Assembly (NCBI GenBank): GCA_045542735.1
Contig: JAZQLQ010000001.1
Coordinates: forward strand, 62,001 to 126,000
DNA length: 64,000 nt
From: UBA2882 sp045542735
GTDB lineage: Bacteria > Bacillota > Clostridia > Lachnospirales > Lachnospiraceae
Direction of reading: 5' to 3'
Part shown: positions 44,024-53,706 of the stretch, one piece after another
Layout: the number at the start of each line of letters is the position of its first letter
Numbering within the stretch: the stretch's first letter is position 1
The notes under the pieces: generated by a model
What the model was told of the DNA's origin: nothing
Seen by the model: the letters and a program-made list of their open reading frames with translations, nothing else
The model's database searches: none
Translations under genes and position numbers: made by a program

Positions 44024-45670
44024 ATGGAAAAATTAAAACCAAAGTTGTTTTCGGTCATGAAGACCTATACAAAAGATCAGTTCGTCAAAGATGTGATTGC
44101 CGGTGTAATTGTAGCGATTATCGCCTTACCCTTATCCATCGCTTTAGCACTTGCCAGCGGTGTAACCCCTGAAATTGGACTTTATACTGCCATTACCGCA
44201 GGATTTGTCATTTCTTTTTTGGGTGGTTCCAGAGTACAGATAGCGGGACCAACGGCGGCATTTGCCACCATTGTAGCCGGTATTGTTGCAGAGAACGGAA
44301 TGGATGGCCTAATTTTGGCAACCATTATGGCCGGTATCATGTTAATTATCATGGGACTATGCAAATTGGGTAGTCTGATTAAATTTATTCCTTATACCAT
44401 TACCACCGGTTTTACCTCGGGTATTGCCGTGACCATTTTGATTGGACAAATCAAAGATTTTCTTGGTCTTACCATTGTGACGGAAGAACCACTGGTAGAA
44501 ACAGTTGAGAAGTTGGAAGCAGTATTTGCATTTATTCATACCATCAACTGGCAGGCAGTGCTTGTGGGAGTTGTATGTTTGATTGTTTTAATTGTAATGC
44601 CATATATCAGCAAGCGTATTCCGGGTTCTTTGGTAGCTGTAATCGTCAGTATCCTCATGGTAAAGGGTCTTAATATGAACGTTAATACCATCGGGGATTT
44701 GTATACGATTTCTACCAAATTACCGACTCCACATATTCCGGAGTTTAACTTTGCGATGGTTCGTTCCCTGTTTTCGGACGCGTTTACCATCGCCATTCTT
44801 GCAGCCATCGAATCCTTATTATCATGTGTGGTTGCTGATGGTATGGTTAACAGCAGACATCGTTCCAATATGGAATTGGTAGCACAAGGTGCCGGAAATA
44901 TTACATCTGCATTGTTTGGTGGCATTCCTGCAACCGGAGCAATTGCCAGAACAGCAGCAAATGTCAGAAACGGCGGACGTACACCCATTGCCGGAATGGT
45001 ACATGCCGTTACTTTATTATTAATACTTGTTGTTTTCATGCCATATGCAGCACTAATTCCCATGCCTGCTATTGCAGCAATTCTATTTATGGTTGCTTAT
45101 AACATGTGTGAATGGAGACATTTTGTTGCCCTTTGTAAAACAGCACCTAAAAGTGATATTGCTGTATTAATCCTTACCTTTGTGTTGACAATCGTATTTG
45201 ATCTGGTTGTTGCTATTGAGTTTGGTATGTTGATGGCGGCTATGCTGTTTTTAAAGAGAATGAGTGACGAAACCGGCGTAGAAAGTTGGAAGTATATAGA
45301 TGATGAGGATGATCCGGATTCGCTGTCTCTGCGTCAGGTTCCCGAACATACTTTAGTATACGAGATCAGCGGACCGATGTTCTTTGGTGCAGCTGATAAA
45401 CTGTTGGCTGTAGATATGAAAAAAGATACCAAATGCATCATTCTCCGTATGCGTAGTGTAAATGCTGTTGATGCAACAGCTATGCATGCTTTAGAGCAGT
45501 TATACGACAGATGTACAAAAAATGATGTTACATTGATTTTATCCCATTTAAATGAGCAGCCCTTAAAAATTGTACAAAAAGCCGGATTTGATGAAAAAAT
45601 CGGCAGCGACAATATTTGTCAGCACATTGATGATGCGTTAGCAAGAGCAGAAACCGTTGTGACAAACTAG
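44024..45670 (+). CDS. SulP family anion transporter with STAS domain
   Basis: A 548-residue permease. About 12-14 membrane segments (25-410) include the SulP pattern ALPLSIALALASGVTPEIGLY near 34-54 and QIAGPTAAFATIVAGI near 75-90. The C-terminal STAS domain (about 445-545) has LVYEISGPMFFGAADK and CIILRMRSVNAVDATAMHAL, the usual nucleotide-binding-like fold. Sulfate or bicarbonate are the common substrates; the sequence does not decide. It lies between miaB and mutS, with GGAGA upstream of the ATG. Confidence 0.93.
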   Translation: MEKLKPKLFSVMKTYTKDQFVKDVIAGVIVAIIALPLSIALALASGVTPEIGLYTAITAGFVISFLGGSRVQIAGPTAAFATIVAGIVAENGMDGLILATIMAGIMLIIMGLCKLGSLIKFIPYTITTGFTSGIAVTILIGQIKDFLGLTIVTEEPLVETVEKLEAVFAFIHTINWQAVLVGVVCLIVLIVMPYISKRIPGSLVAVIVSILMVKGLNMNVNTIGDLYTISTKLPTPHIPEFNFAMVRSLFSDAFTIAILAAIESLLSCVVADGMVNSRHRSNMELVAQGAGNITSALFGGIPATGAIARTAANVRNGGRTPIAGMVHAVTLLLILVVFMPYAALIPMPAIAAILFMVAYNMCEWRHFVALCKTAPKSDIAVLILTFVLTIVFDLVVAIEFGMLMAAMLFLKRMSDETGVESWKYIDDEDDPDSLSLRQVPEHTLVYEISGPMFFGAADKLLAVDMKKDTKCIILRMRSVNAVDATAMHALEQLYDRCTKNDVTLILSHLNEQPLKIVQKAGFDEKIGSDNICQHIDDALARAETVVTN

Positions 45671-45715
45671 TAACGGATAGAAGGATTGTTTGAAAAAGAA
45701 AGTTAGGAAGACGAC

Positions 45716-48364
45716 ATGGCAGAATTAACCCCTATGATGCAACAATATATGGAAACCAAAAAGCAATACCCGGATTGCATCCTTTTTTATCGTCTCGGTG
45801 ATTTTTATGAGATGTTTTTTGAAGATGCCATTGCCGCTTCCAAAGCCTTGGAAATCACACTTACAGGTAAAAGTTGCGGCTTAGAAGAGCGTGCACCCAT
45901 GTGTGGTATTCCACATCATGCGGTTGATGGATATTTGACTAAACTGGTCGATAAAGGTTTCAAGGTTGCTATCTGTGAACAAATGGAAGATCCAAAACAG
46001 ACCAAAGGAATTGTGAAAAGAGAGGTTGTCCGTATTGTTACACCCGGAACCAATCTGAACATGCAATCCCTGGAAGAAACACGCAATAATTATCTCATGT
46101 GTATTGCTTACATGGATAAAATCGGAATTTCGGTTGTCGATGTAACAACCGGTGACTATTATACAACCCAGGTTGATGATAACCGTAAACTATATGATGA
46201 GATTATCAAGTTTTCTCCGGCTGAAATTGTATGCAACGATGCCTTTTTAGTTAGTGGTTTTGATTTGGAAGATTTGCGTTCCCGTTTGGGAATCACCGTT
46301 TATAAGCTGGACCCCTGGTATTTTGATGATGATACCTGTCAGAACCGGTTAAAAAAACATTTTCATGTACATACCCTGACATCTTTGGGATTGGATGATT
46401 TTCCTGCCGGAATTATCAGTGCCGGAGCCGTGCTTTCATACCTTTATGAAACCCAAAAGACATCCTTGTCCCATATTACGCATATCAATCCCTATGTTAC
46501 CAGCAAATACATGTTACTTGACAGCTCTACCAGACGCAATCTGGAGTTGGTAGAGACTTTACGTGAGAAACAAAAACGCGGCTCATTATTATGGGTGTTG
46601 GATAAAACCAAGACTGCTATGGGTGCAAGGACTTTACGTAGTTATATTGAACAACCTTTGATTGATAAAGAAGATATATCTGACCGTTTGGATGCAGTTG
46701 CACAGCTTTGCAAGTATGGTGTCAGCCGTGATGAGTTGAGAGAGTATCTAAATCCTATATACGATTTGGAACGATTATTGGGTAAAATTAGTTACAAATC
46801 TGCCAATCCCAGAGATTTAATCGCTTTTTCCAAGTCCTTATCCATGTTACCGCCCATCCGTACAGTGTTACAGGATTTTGATTGTAAATTATTAAAAAAT
46901 ATATATGACGACATCGATCCACTGGATGATATCTGTGGTCTGATTGAGCAGGCAATTGAAGAAGAGCCTCCGATTTCCATCCGGGAAGGTGGCATTATTA
47001 AAACCGGATTTCATGATGATATCGATTATTTCCGCAATGCTAAGACAGAAGGAAAGTCATGGCTTACAGAATTGGAGCAATCCGAGAAAGAAAGAACCGG
47101 TATTAAAAATTTGAAAGTCGGTTACAACAAAGTATTTGGATATTACTTTGAAGTAACCAATTCCTTTAAAGATTTGGTGCCTGAAGAGTGGATTCGCAAA
47201 CAGACCTTAACCGGTGGTGAAAGATATATGACACCAAAGCTTAAGGAACTGGAAGATACGATTTTAAATGCAGAGGATAAGCTTTGCGCTTTGGAATATG
47301 ATATGTTTTGCGAAATCCGCGAAACCATTGCAGACAATATTGCCCGGATTCAAAAAACAGCAAAGGCCATTGCGGCATTGGATGTATTTGCATCCCTTTC
47401 CTATGTAGCTGAGAGAAACGGCTATATCAGACCGGACTTAAACGAAAAAGGCAGTATCAAGATCAAAAACGGCCGTCATCCGGTTGTTGAAAAGATGATC
47501 GAACATGATATGTTCGTATCCAACGATACTTTCTTAGATAGCGGTAAAAACCTAATTTCCATTATTACCGGTCCTAATATGGCAGGTAAATCGACCTATA
47601 TGAGACAGACTGCATTGATTGTATTAATGGCTCAGATTGGAAGTTTTGTACCGGCTGACAGTGCAAATATCGGCATTGTGGACCGCATTTTTACCCGTGT
47701 AGGTGCTTCCGATGACTTAGCAAGCGGACAGAGTACTTTCATGGTAGAAATGAATGAAGTAGCCAATATTTTACGCAATGCTACTTCAAACAGTTTATTG
47801 ATTTTAGATGAAATCGGTCGCGGAACTTCCACCTTTGACGGTTTATCCATTGCATGGGCAGTCATTGAACATATCAGCAACAAAAAGTTATTAGGTGCAA
47901 AGACTTTATTTGCCACACATTACCATGAATTGACAGAGTTAGAGGGTAAGATGAACAATGTCAACAACTATTGCATCGCTGTAAAAGAGCAAGGTGATGA
48001 CATTGTATTCCTCCGTAAGATTATCAAAGGTGGCGCAGATAAAAGTTATGGTATTCAGGTTGCAAAACTTGCAGGTGTACCGGATATGGTCATTGATCGC
48101 GCAAAGGTCATCGTCGACCAGTTAATGGATAATGATATTACCGAAAAAGTACAAAGTATTGCTATCGATGGCAAAACAGAGCATAAAAAAGTGAAACGAT
48201 ATGATGAAGTTGATTTGGAACAAATCTCTCTTTTCGATACAGTAAAAGATGAAGATATCTTAAAAGAATTGGAGGAGATTGATATTTCCAATCTAACCCC
48301 CTTGGATGCACTAAATACATTGTATAGACTGCAGAATATGCGGAAAAACCGTTGGCAGGGATAA
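45716..48364 (+). CDS. mutS: DNA mismatch repair protein MutS
   Basis: An 882-residue MutS. The mismatch-reading motif GDFYEMFFEDA (Phe-x-Glu) is near 29-39; the connector, lever and clamp domains follow, and the ATPase has Walker A GPNMAGKST near 617-625 and LLILDEIGRGTSTFDG near 699-714. The C-terminus carries a helix-turn-helix and QISLFD, a beta-clamp binding-like pentamer (QISLF) near 841. It binds mispairs and recruits MutL, which is the next gene. AGGAAG precedes the ATG. Confidence 0.98.
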   Translation: MAELTPMMQQYMETKKQYPDCILFYRLGDFYEMFFEDAIAASKALEITLTGKSCGLEERAPMCGIPHHAVDGYLTKLVDKGFKVAICEQMEDPKQTKGIVKREVVRIVTPGTNLNMQSLEETRNNYLMCIAYMDKIGISVVDVTTGDYYTTQVDDNRKLYDEIIKFSPAEIVCNDAFLVSGFDLEDLRSRLGITVYKLDPWYFDDDTCQNRLKKHFHVHTLTSLGLDDFPAGIISAGAVLSYLYETQKTSLSHITHINPYVTSKYMLLDSSTRRNLELVETLREKQKRGSLLWVLDKTKTAMGARTLRSYIEQPLIDKEDISDRLDAVAQLCKYGVSRDELREYLNPIYDLERLLGKISYKSANPRDLIAFSKSLSMLPPIRTVLQDFDCKLLKNIYDDIDPLDDICGLIEQAIEEEPPISIREGGIIKTGFHDDIDYFRNAKTEGKSWLTELEQSEKERTGIKNLKVGYNKVFGYYFEVTNSFKDLVPEEWIRKQTLTGGERYMTPKLKELEDTILNAEDKLCALEYDMFCEIRETIADNIARIQKTAKAIAALDVFASLSYVAERNGYIRPDLNEKGSIKIKNGRHPVVEKMIEHDMFVSNDTFLDSGKNLISIITGPNMAGKSTYMRQTALIVLMAQIGSFVPADSANIGIVDRIFTRVGASDDLASGQSTFMVEMNEVANILRNATSNSLLILDEIGRGTSTFDGLSIAWAVIEHISNKKLLGAKTLFATHYHELTELEGKMNNVNNYCIAVKEQGDDIVFLRKIIKGGADKSYGIQVAKLAGVPDMVIDRAKVIVDQLMDNDITEKVQSIAIDGKTEHKKVKRYDEVDLEQISLFDTVKDEDILKELEEIDISNLTPLDALNTLYRLQNMRKNRWQG

Positions 48365-48373
48365 GGAGATAAC

Positions 48374-50272
48374 ATGGCAGGATTGATTCATGTCCTAGAT
48401 TCAGAAACCATAGATAAGATTGCTGCAGGCGAAGTGGTTGAAAAGCCTGCCAGTGTAGTAAAAGAACTGGTAGAAAACTCCATTGATGCCGGTGCCGATA
48501 AAATTACCGTTGAGATAAAAGAAGGCGGCATTTCATTTATCCGTGTTACAGATAATGGATGCGGAATTGCAAAAGAAGATTTGCAACGTGCATTTATGCG
48601 CCATGCCACAAGTAAAATTGAAAGTGCTGATGATTTAAACAACATTGTCAGTCTGGGATTTCGTGGCGAAGCCCTGTCCAGTATCAGTGCAGTTGCACAA
48701 GTTGAGATGATTACCAAAACAAAAGAAAATCTGATGGGCATTAAGGTTTGTTGTAACGGAGGTTCCATGGAAGAACCTGAGGAAATCGGTGCACCTGACG
48801 GAACAACCATTATTGTCCGCAATTTGTTTTATAATACTCCCGTCCGGAAAAAGTTTTTGAAAACGGCTATGACAGAAGGCTCCTATATTGCCGAATTGAT
48901 GCAACATATTGCCATGTCTCACCCGCATGTTTCCATTAGCTTTATTCAAAACGGTCAAACTCGGTTTTTTACATCGGGAAACGGTGAACTTTCCGAAATT
49001 ATTTATCGTATTTATGGTAAAGATGTAGCGGATAATATTCTTGCTATTGATGCACAAAAAGACGGTATACATATGACCGGTTTTATCGGAAAGCCTATAT
49101 TGGCAAGGGCCAACCGCAACTATGAAACCTTCTTTGTAAACGGCAGATATATTAAAAGTAAAGTCATTTCTTCCGCAATAGAAGAAGGCTATAAAACCTA
49201 TTTGATGCAGCACAAATATCCCTTTGCTGTTTTGCACTTTGAAATCGCAGGAGAAGATATTGATGTCAATGTACATCCTACCAAAATGGAAATCCGCATT
49301 ATGAATCCACAACCTTTTTGTGATTTTGTAAAGGATACGGTATTAGAGTGTCTTGCAAAACCTGTGTTAATTCCGGAATATGTTGCCGAAGAAAAGAAGA
49401 CGGAAGAAAAGCCTGTGGTTAAAGAACTTCCGCCTGAGCCTTTTGAAACACAGAGACACGAACAGACAACAGCTTCTATGAAGCCTTTACAATATAATAA
49501 AATTCCGGTTGTTACATCCCAGGTAGCCGAAGAAGTCCCCAGAGGCTTTCGCGTATTGGGAAATCCCGAGCCAAAGAGCAAGAACATTCACAAAGCACAT
49601 GACAATGTTATTAAACAGGATGATGCCATTATCAGTAAAGTCGCACAAATGGAGATGTTTAACGACAGTTTGGAAATGCCGGATGAAGAGCGTTTGAGTG
49701 GATTAGAAATCATTGGTCAGGTATTCAAGACCTATTGGCTGGTTGAATTTGAACAAACCCTTTATTTTGTTGATCAGCATGCTGCCCATGAAAAGGTTAA
49801 TTATGAAAGATTAATGAAAAAAATTACTGACAAAGAAAATACCACCCAGATGCTGATGCCGCCCATGGTTATTTCTTTGAGTGCCAGAGAAAATGCAGTA
49901 TTGGAACGATACGAAGAGTATTTTATGGCACTTGGATTTGAGATTGAAGAATTTGGTGGAGATGAGATTACATTACGAGGTATTCCCCAAGATTTATATG
50001 GTGTAGATGCCAAAGAAATGTTTTTAACCATCTTGGATGAATTGGTAGAGGCTCCGGTTAAAGGCACTCCTGATCTGATCACCTCCAAAATTGCATCCAT
50101 GTCATGTAAAGCGGCGGTAAAAGGTAATCAGAATCTATCCTATACGGAAGCTAAGGAATTGTTAAAGCAATTATTTGCGTTAGAAAATCCCTATCATTGT
50201 CCTCATGGCAGACCTACCATGTTTTCTATGAGCAAATATGAGATGGAAAAGAAATTTAAACGTATTCTTTAG
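48374..50272 (+). CDS. mutL: DNA mismatch repair protein MutL (endonuclease type)
   Basis: A 632-residue GHKL ATPase. The N-terminal ATP site has ELVENSIDAGADKI near 33-46, DNGCGI and GFRGEALSSI. A poorly conserved linker (about 335-440) follows. The C-terminal domain contains DQHAAHEKVNYE near 468-479, which fits the DQHA-x2-E-x4-E endonuclease motif, plus SCKAAVKGNQNLSY and CPHGRPT, so this is the nicking form found in species without MutH. AAGGAG precedes the ATG nine bases after mutS. Confidence 0.97.
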   Translation: MAGLIHVLDSETIDKIAAGEVVEKPASVVKELVENSIDAGADKITVEIKEGGISFIRVTDNGCGIAKEDLQRAFMRHATSKIESADDLNNIVSLGFRGEALSSISAVAQVEMITKTKENLMGIKVCCNGGSMEEPEEIGAPDGTTIIVRNLFYNTPVRKKFLKTAMTEGSYIAELMQHIAMSHPHVSISFIQNGQTRFFTSGNGELSEIIYRIYGKDVADNILAIDAQKDGIHMTGFIGKPILARANRNYETFFVNGRYIKSKVISSAIEEGYKTYLMQHKYPFAVLHFEIAGEDIDVNVHPTKMEIRIMNPQPFCDFVKDTVLECLAKPVLIPEYVAEEKKTEEKPVVKELPPEPFETQRHEQTTASMKPLQYNKIPVVTSQVAEEVPRGFRVLGNPEPKSKNIHKAHDNVIKQDDAIISKVAQMEMFNDSLEMPDEERLSGLEIIGQVFKTYWLVEFEQTLYFVDQHAAHEKVNYERLMKKITDKENTTQMLMPPMVISLSARENAVLERYEEYFMALGFEIEEFGGDEITLRGIPQDLYGVDAKEMFLTILDELVEAPVKGTPDLITSKIASMSCKAAVKGNQNLSYTEAKELLKQLFALENPYHCPHGRPTMFSMSKYEMEKKFKRIL

Positions 50273-50291
50273 AAATAACAGGAACGAATCT

Positions 50292-51245
50292 ATGAACAAG
50301 AAAAAATTAATTATATTGACCGGTCCCACTGCAGTTGGCAAAACCGCATTATCAGTGGAACTGGCAAAAGAAATCGGTGGTGAAATCATCAGTGCCGATT
50401 CTATGCAGGTATATAAGTATATGGATATTGGTTCGGCAAAAATCACACCGGATGAAATGCAGGATATTCCTCATTATTTAGTGGATATTTTAGATCCAAA
50501 AGAGGAATTTAATGTATTTTTATTTCAAAAGCTTGCCAAAGAAGCGATGAATAAAATCTATGCCAACGGACATATTCCTATTTTGGTAGGGGGAACCGGG
50601 TTTTATATCCAATCTGTCCTATACGATATTGATTTTACCGATAACGATGCGGATACACCCTATCGTGCAGAGTTGGAACAACTTGCTTCAGAGAAAGGTC
50701 CGGAGTACCTTCACAACATGTTAAAAGAAGTAGATGCAGCATCAGCTGAAATCATCCATGCAAATAATGTCAAACGTGTTATCCGCGCTTTGGAATACTA
50801 TAAGTTGACCGGAACGCCCATTTCTGAGCACAACCGCACTGAACGAGAAAAAGAATCTCCTTATGATTTTTGTTACTTTGTATTAAACGATGAACGCGCG
50901 AAGTTATATGAGCGGATTGAACATAGAGTTGATCTGATGGTAGCTGACGGTCTGGTAGAAGAAGTACAAAAACTAAAAGATATGGGACTTGACAGAACTT
51001 ATATTTCCATGCAGGGCTTAGGCTATAAAGAGATTCTTGCTTATTTGGACGGAGAATATGATTTGGAGCAGGCTCTTTATCTAATCAAAAGAGATACCAG
51101 ACATTTTGCCAAACGACAGTTAACCTGGTTTCGCAGGGAAAAAGAAGTAACGTTTATCAATAAGCAGGAATTTGATTATGATAACCGAATGATTTTGGAT
51201 TTTATGAAATCCAAAATAGCAGAAATTAAAACAGACGAGGATTAG
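50292..51245 (+). CDS. miaA: tRNA dimethylallyltransferase MiaA
   Basis: A 317-residue enzyme that prenylates A37 of tRNAs reading UNN codons. P-loop GPTAVGKTALS is near 11-21, DSMQVYKYMDIGSAK near 36-50, VGGTGFYIQSVLYD near 101-114 and the C-terminal RDTRHFAKRQLTWFRRE. The ATG at 50292 follows AGGAACGA; an earlier start would lie inside mutL. In Bacillus and many Clostridia hfq follows; here ynbB starts four bases after the stop instead. Confidence 0.96.
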   Translation: MNKKKLIILTGPTAVGKTALSVELAKEIGGEIISADSMQVYKYMDIGSAKITPDEMQDIPHYLVDILDPKEEFNVFLFQKLAKEAMNKIYANGHIPILVGGTGFYIQSVLYDIDFTDNDADTPYRAELEQLASEKGPEYLHNMLKEVDAASAEIIHANNVKRVIRALEYYKLTGTPISEHNRTEREKESPYDFCYFVLNDERAKLYERIEHRVDLMVADGLVEEVQKLKDMGLDRTYISMQGLGYKEILAYLDGEYDLEQALYLIKRDTRHFAKRQLTWFRREKEVTFINKQEFDYDNRMILDFMKSKIAEIKTDED

Positions 51246-51248
51246 AAC

Positions 51249-52532
51249 ATGACAGAATCAGCAGCGATTTACAAACAACTGGGAATTGATGAAGATATCT
51301 ATAACTTAGGAGAAAACTGGTGTGAAAAACTGGAAGAGCGCTTTGATGCCATTGACCGTATTGCAGAATACAATCAATTAAAAGTTATTAAAGCTATGCA
51401 GGATGCAAGGGTTTCCGAAGCCTGTCTCCTTGGGACCAACGGATACGGCTATAACGATATCGGCCGCGAGACATTAGAAGCGGTTTATGCAAATATTTTT
51501 CATACAGAGGATGCCTTGGTTCGTCCCCAGATTACTTGCGGAACCCATGCATTAGCTTTGGCATTGATGTCCAATGTGCGTCCCGGTGATGAAATTCTTT
51601 CTCCTGTGGGTAAACCCTATGATACCCTGGAAGAAGTAATCGGTATCCGTGATTCCCGTGGAAGTTTAAAAGAATACGGTGTCAGCTATGCACAGGTGGA
51701 TTTACTTCCTGACGGAGAGTTTGATTTTGATGGTATCCGAAAGGCTATCAATGAAAAAACCAAGTTAGTTACCATCCAACGTTCCAAAGGTTATGAACCA
51801 CGCAAAACTTTATCTGTCGACCGAATTGGTCAATTAATAAAGTTTATCAAAGAAATCCGTAGTGATATTATTTGTATGGTAGATAATTGCTACGGTGAAT
51901 TTGTAGAGACCATTGAGCCCACTGATGTTGGGGCGGATATGGTAGTTGGTTCTTTGATAAAAAATCCCGGAGGCGGATTAGCTCCCATCGGTGGTTATAT
52001 TGCCGGCAAAAAGGAATGTATTGAGAATGCAGCTTTCCGCCTGACTTCTCCCGGCCTTGGAAAAGAGGTTGGTGCATCCCTTGGCGTCTTACCTTCTTTC
52101 TATCAGGGATTGTTTTTGGCTCCCACGGTGGTGGCGTCCGCTTTAAAAGGAGCTGTATTTGCGGCTAATATCTTAGAATCCTTTGGTTTTGCTGTTGTTC
52201 CGGATGGGAGCGAAAGCAGACATGATATTATTCAGGCAGTTACCTTCGGTAGTCCGGAAGGCGTCATTGCTTTTTGTAAAGGTATTCAGGCTGCCGCACC
52301 GGTAGACAGTTTTGTGACACCGGAACCTTGGGATATGCCCGGGTATGATAGCCAGGTAATTATGGCGGCAGGTGCTTTTGTTTCGGGAAGTTCCATTGAA
52401 TTATCTGCAGATGGTCCCATTAAACCACCGTATGCGGTATATTTTCAGGGTGGGCTTACCTTCCCCCATGCCAAATTCGGTATCTTAAAAGCAGTGCAGG
52501 AATTGAAAAATTCTGGCGTAATTTCACTATGA
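51249..52532 (+). CDS. YnbB-like PLP enzyme (aluminium-resistance / methionine gamma-lyase family)
   Basis: A 427-residue fold-type I PLP enzyme. The cofactor lysine is in VVGSLIKNPGGGLAPIGGY near 230-248, with TCGTHALALALM near 97 and MVDNCYGEFVE near 211 (PLP-contact aspartate). The family is annotated as aluminium-resistance protein or methionine gamma-lyase family, names that rest on weak evidence, and its reaction is unknown. Position after miaA is the conserved one (ynbB). It ends the long run; the next gene lies 166 bases away with its own promoter. Confidence 0.9.
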   Translation: MTESAAIYKQLGIDEDIYNLGENWCEKLEERFDAIDRIAEYNQLKVIKAMQDARVSEACLLGTNGYGYNDIGRETLEAVYANIFHTEDALVRPQITCGTHALALALMSNVRPGDEILSPVGKPYDTLEEVIGIRDSRGSLKEYGVSYAQVDLLPDGEFDFDGIRKAINEKTKLVTIQRSKGYEPRKTLSVDRIGQLIKFIKEIRSDIICMVDNCYGEFVETIEPTDVGADMVVGSLIKNPGGGLAPIGGYIAGKKECIENAAFRLTSPGLGKEVGASLGVLPSFYQGLFLAPTVVASALKGAVFAANILESFGFAVVPDGSESRHDIIQAVTFGSPEGVIAFCKGIQAAAPVDSFVTPEPWDMPGYDSQVIMAAGAFVSGSSIELSADGPIKPPYAVYFQGGLTFPHAKFGILKAVQELKNSGVISL

Positions 52533-52571
52533 CCGTGGGGCTTTTAGTCGAAAAAAAATCCTCGAAAAAAG

Positions 52572-52600
52572 TATACATATACCGCTGTCTGTGATAATAT
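52572..52600 (+). promoter_or_regulatory. Extended -10 promoter upstream of the DUF4321-radC-mre cluster
   Basis: TATACA (52572-52577) and TAATAT (52595-52600) are 17 bases apart, and a TG sits one base before the -10 (52592-52593). No hairpin terminator was found between the ynbB end and this box, but the A-rich 52551-52570 segment is unusual. Transcription would begin about 90 bases before the DUF4321 gene. Confidence 0.6.
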
Positions 52601-52698
52601 ACTAGTAGTTGGTGAAAACTTAATGCAAACAACAATATCTATGAAAAAGTTCATGTGTTGAGTTTACATAACATCAAAAGATAAAACGGAGGTTTCAC

Positions 52699-52938
52699 AT
52701 GAGAGGAAAGAATAATTGGGCATGCTTTTTAATGATTTTGGCTGGTATTGTTATTGGTGGATTCATTGGCAGTCTATTTCCCAGCACATTCTTAAATTAT
52801 GGACAAAGTTTCGGCCTTTCATCTCCGTTGGTTCTGGATTTGGGGATTATGGTTTTAACCTTTGGTTTGACCATTAAGATTACCATCGGTAGTATTCTAG
52901 GTATTATTATCGGTATTGTAATCTATCGCTTTTTATAG
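52699..52938 (+). CDS. DUF4321 membrane protein
   Basis: A 79-residue protein with two hydrophobic segments: residues 7-27 (ACFLMILAGIVIGGFIGSLF) and 45-77 (LDLGIMVLTFGLTIKITIG and following). This is the DUF4321 arrangement seen upstream of radC-mreB in many Clostridia. It has no catalytic residues. ACGGAGG lies nine bases before its ATG. Neighbourhood suggests a tie to cell-shape genes, but the function is unknown. Confidence 0.85.
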   Translation: MRGKNNWACFLMILAGIVIGGFIGSLFPSTFLNYGQSFGLSSPLVLDLGIMVLTFGLTIKITIGSILGIIIGIVIYRFL

Positions 52939-52978
52939 TGTATGTTTGTCCTGTGTTTCGGAGAGAGACAGGAGGATT

Positions 52979-53659
52979 ATGAATCAAACATTAACAAATG
53001 CAGAAAAACCCTATGACAGATTTTTAAAAGCAGGTCCGGAAGCCTTAACTGACACGGAGCTGCTTGCCATTATTATACGCACCGGTCACAAAGGTGCCGA
53101 TGCCATTAGTCTGGCTAGGGAAATCTTGCAAAAAGCCGGTGATTACGGTATCGCCGGACTTTGTCATCTAAGTATTGATGAACTGATGCAAGTCAAAGGA
53201 ATTGGGGAAATTAAGGCAATCAAAATCAAGTGCATTGCCGAGTTGTCCAATCGTATTATCCGTGCCGGAAAAGGCTCTGTCATTCGTTTCATGACACCGG
53301 CTGATGCTGCATCCTACTACATGGAGCAATTACGTCATCTTGAAAAAGAAGAGTGTGTCTGTGCCTTTTTAGACAGTTCCATGACATTAATCAAAGACAA
53401 AGTGATCAGTGTGGGAACCGTGAATGCATCTTTAATATCCACAAGAGAGATTTTTGTGGAAGCCCTACAGGCCAAAGCAGTTCATCTGATGTTATTCCAC
53501 AACCATCCCAGCGGAAATACAACCCCCAGTGCCGAAGATATTTCCTTAACCCGGAAGTTATCCGAAGCATCTGTATTGATGGACATGCCACTGATGGATC
53601 ATATTATTATCGGTGACCGTTGTTATTACAGTTTCCGGGAACACAACTTGCTAACATAG
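52979..53659 (+). CDS. radC: RadC family JAMM-domain protein
   Basis: A 226-residue protein with an N-terminal helix-hairpin-helix region (about 15-95: LLAIIIRTGHKGADAISLA, LMQVKGIGEIKAIKIK) and a C-terminal JAMM/MPN-like domain (about 105-226). The metal motif H-x-H-P-S-G-N with D is intact: FHNHPSGNTTPSAEDI near 172-187. Despite the name, a direct repair role has not been confirmed for the family. The ATG at 52979 is fixed by AGGAGG; upstream in-frame codons are rejected. Confidence 0.95.
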   Translation: MNQTLTNAEKPYDRFLKAGPEALTDTELLAIIIRTGHKGADAISLAREILQKAGDYGIAGLCHLSIDELMQVKGIGEIKAIKIKCIAELSNRIIRAGKGSVIRFMTPADAASYYMEQLRHLEKEECVCAFLDSSMTLIKDKVISVGTVNASLISTREIFVEALQAKAVHLMLFHNHPSGNTTPSAEDISLTRKLSEASVLMDMPLMDHIIIGDRCYYSFREHNLLT

Positions 53660-53706
53660 CCCTAATTGGGAATAATACATTTTACTACAAGAAAGGAGTA
53701 CGGAAT

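Noticed and set aside
48635..49312. Long minus-strand open frame of 225 codons
   Set aside because: It lies wholly opposite the conserved ATPase part of mutL, has no binding site and its protein is rich in C, H, F and I as expected for an antisense shadow.
52533..52698. Terminator after ynbB
   Set aside because: I saw A-rich sequence but no stem followed by a T-tract.
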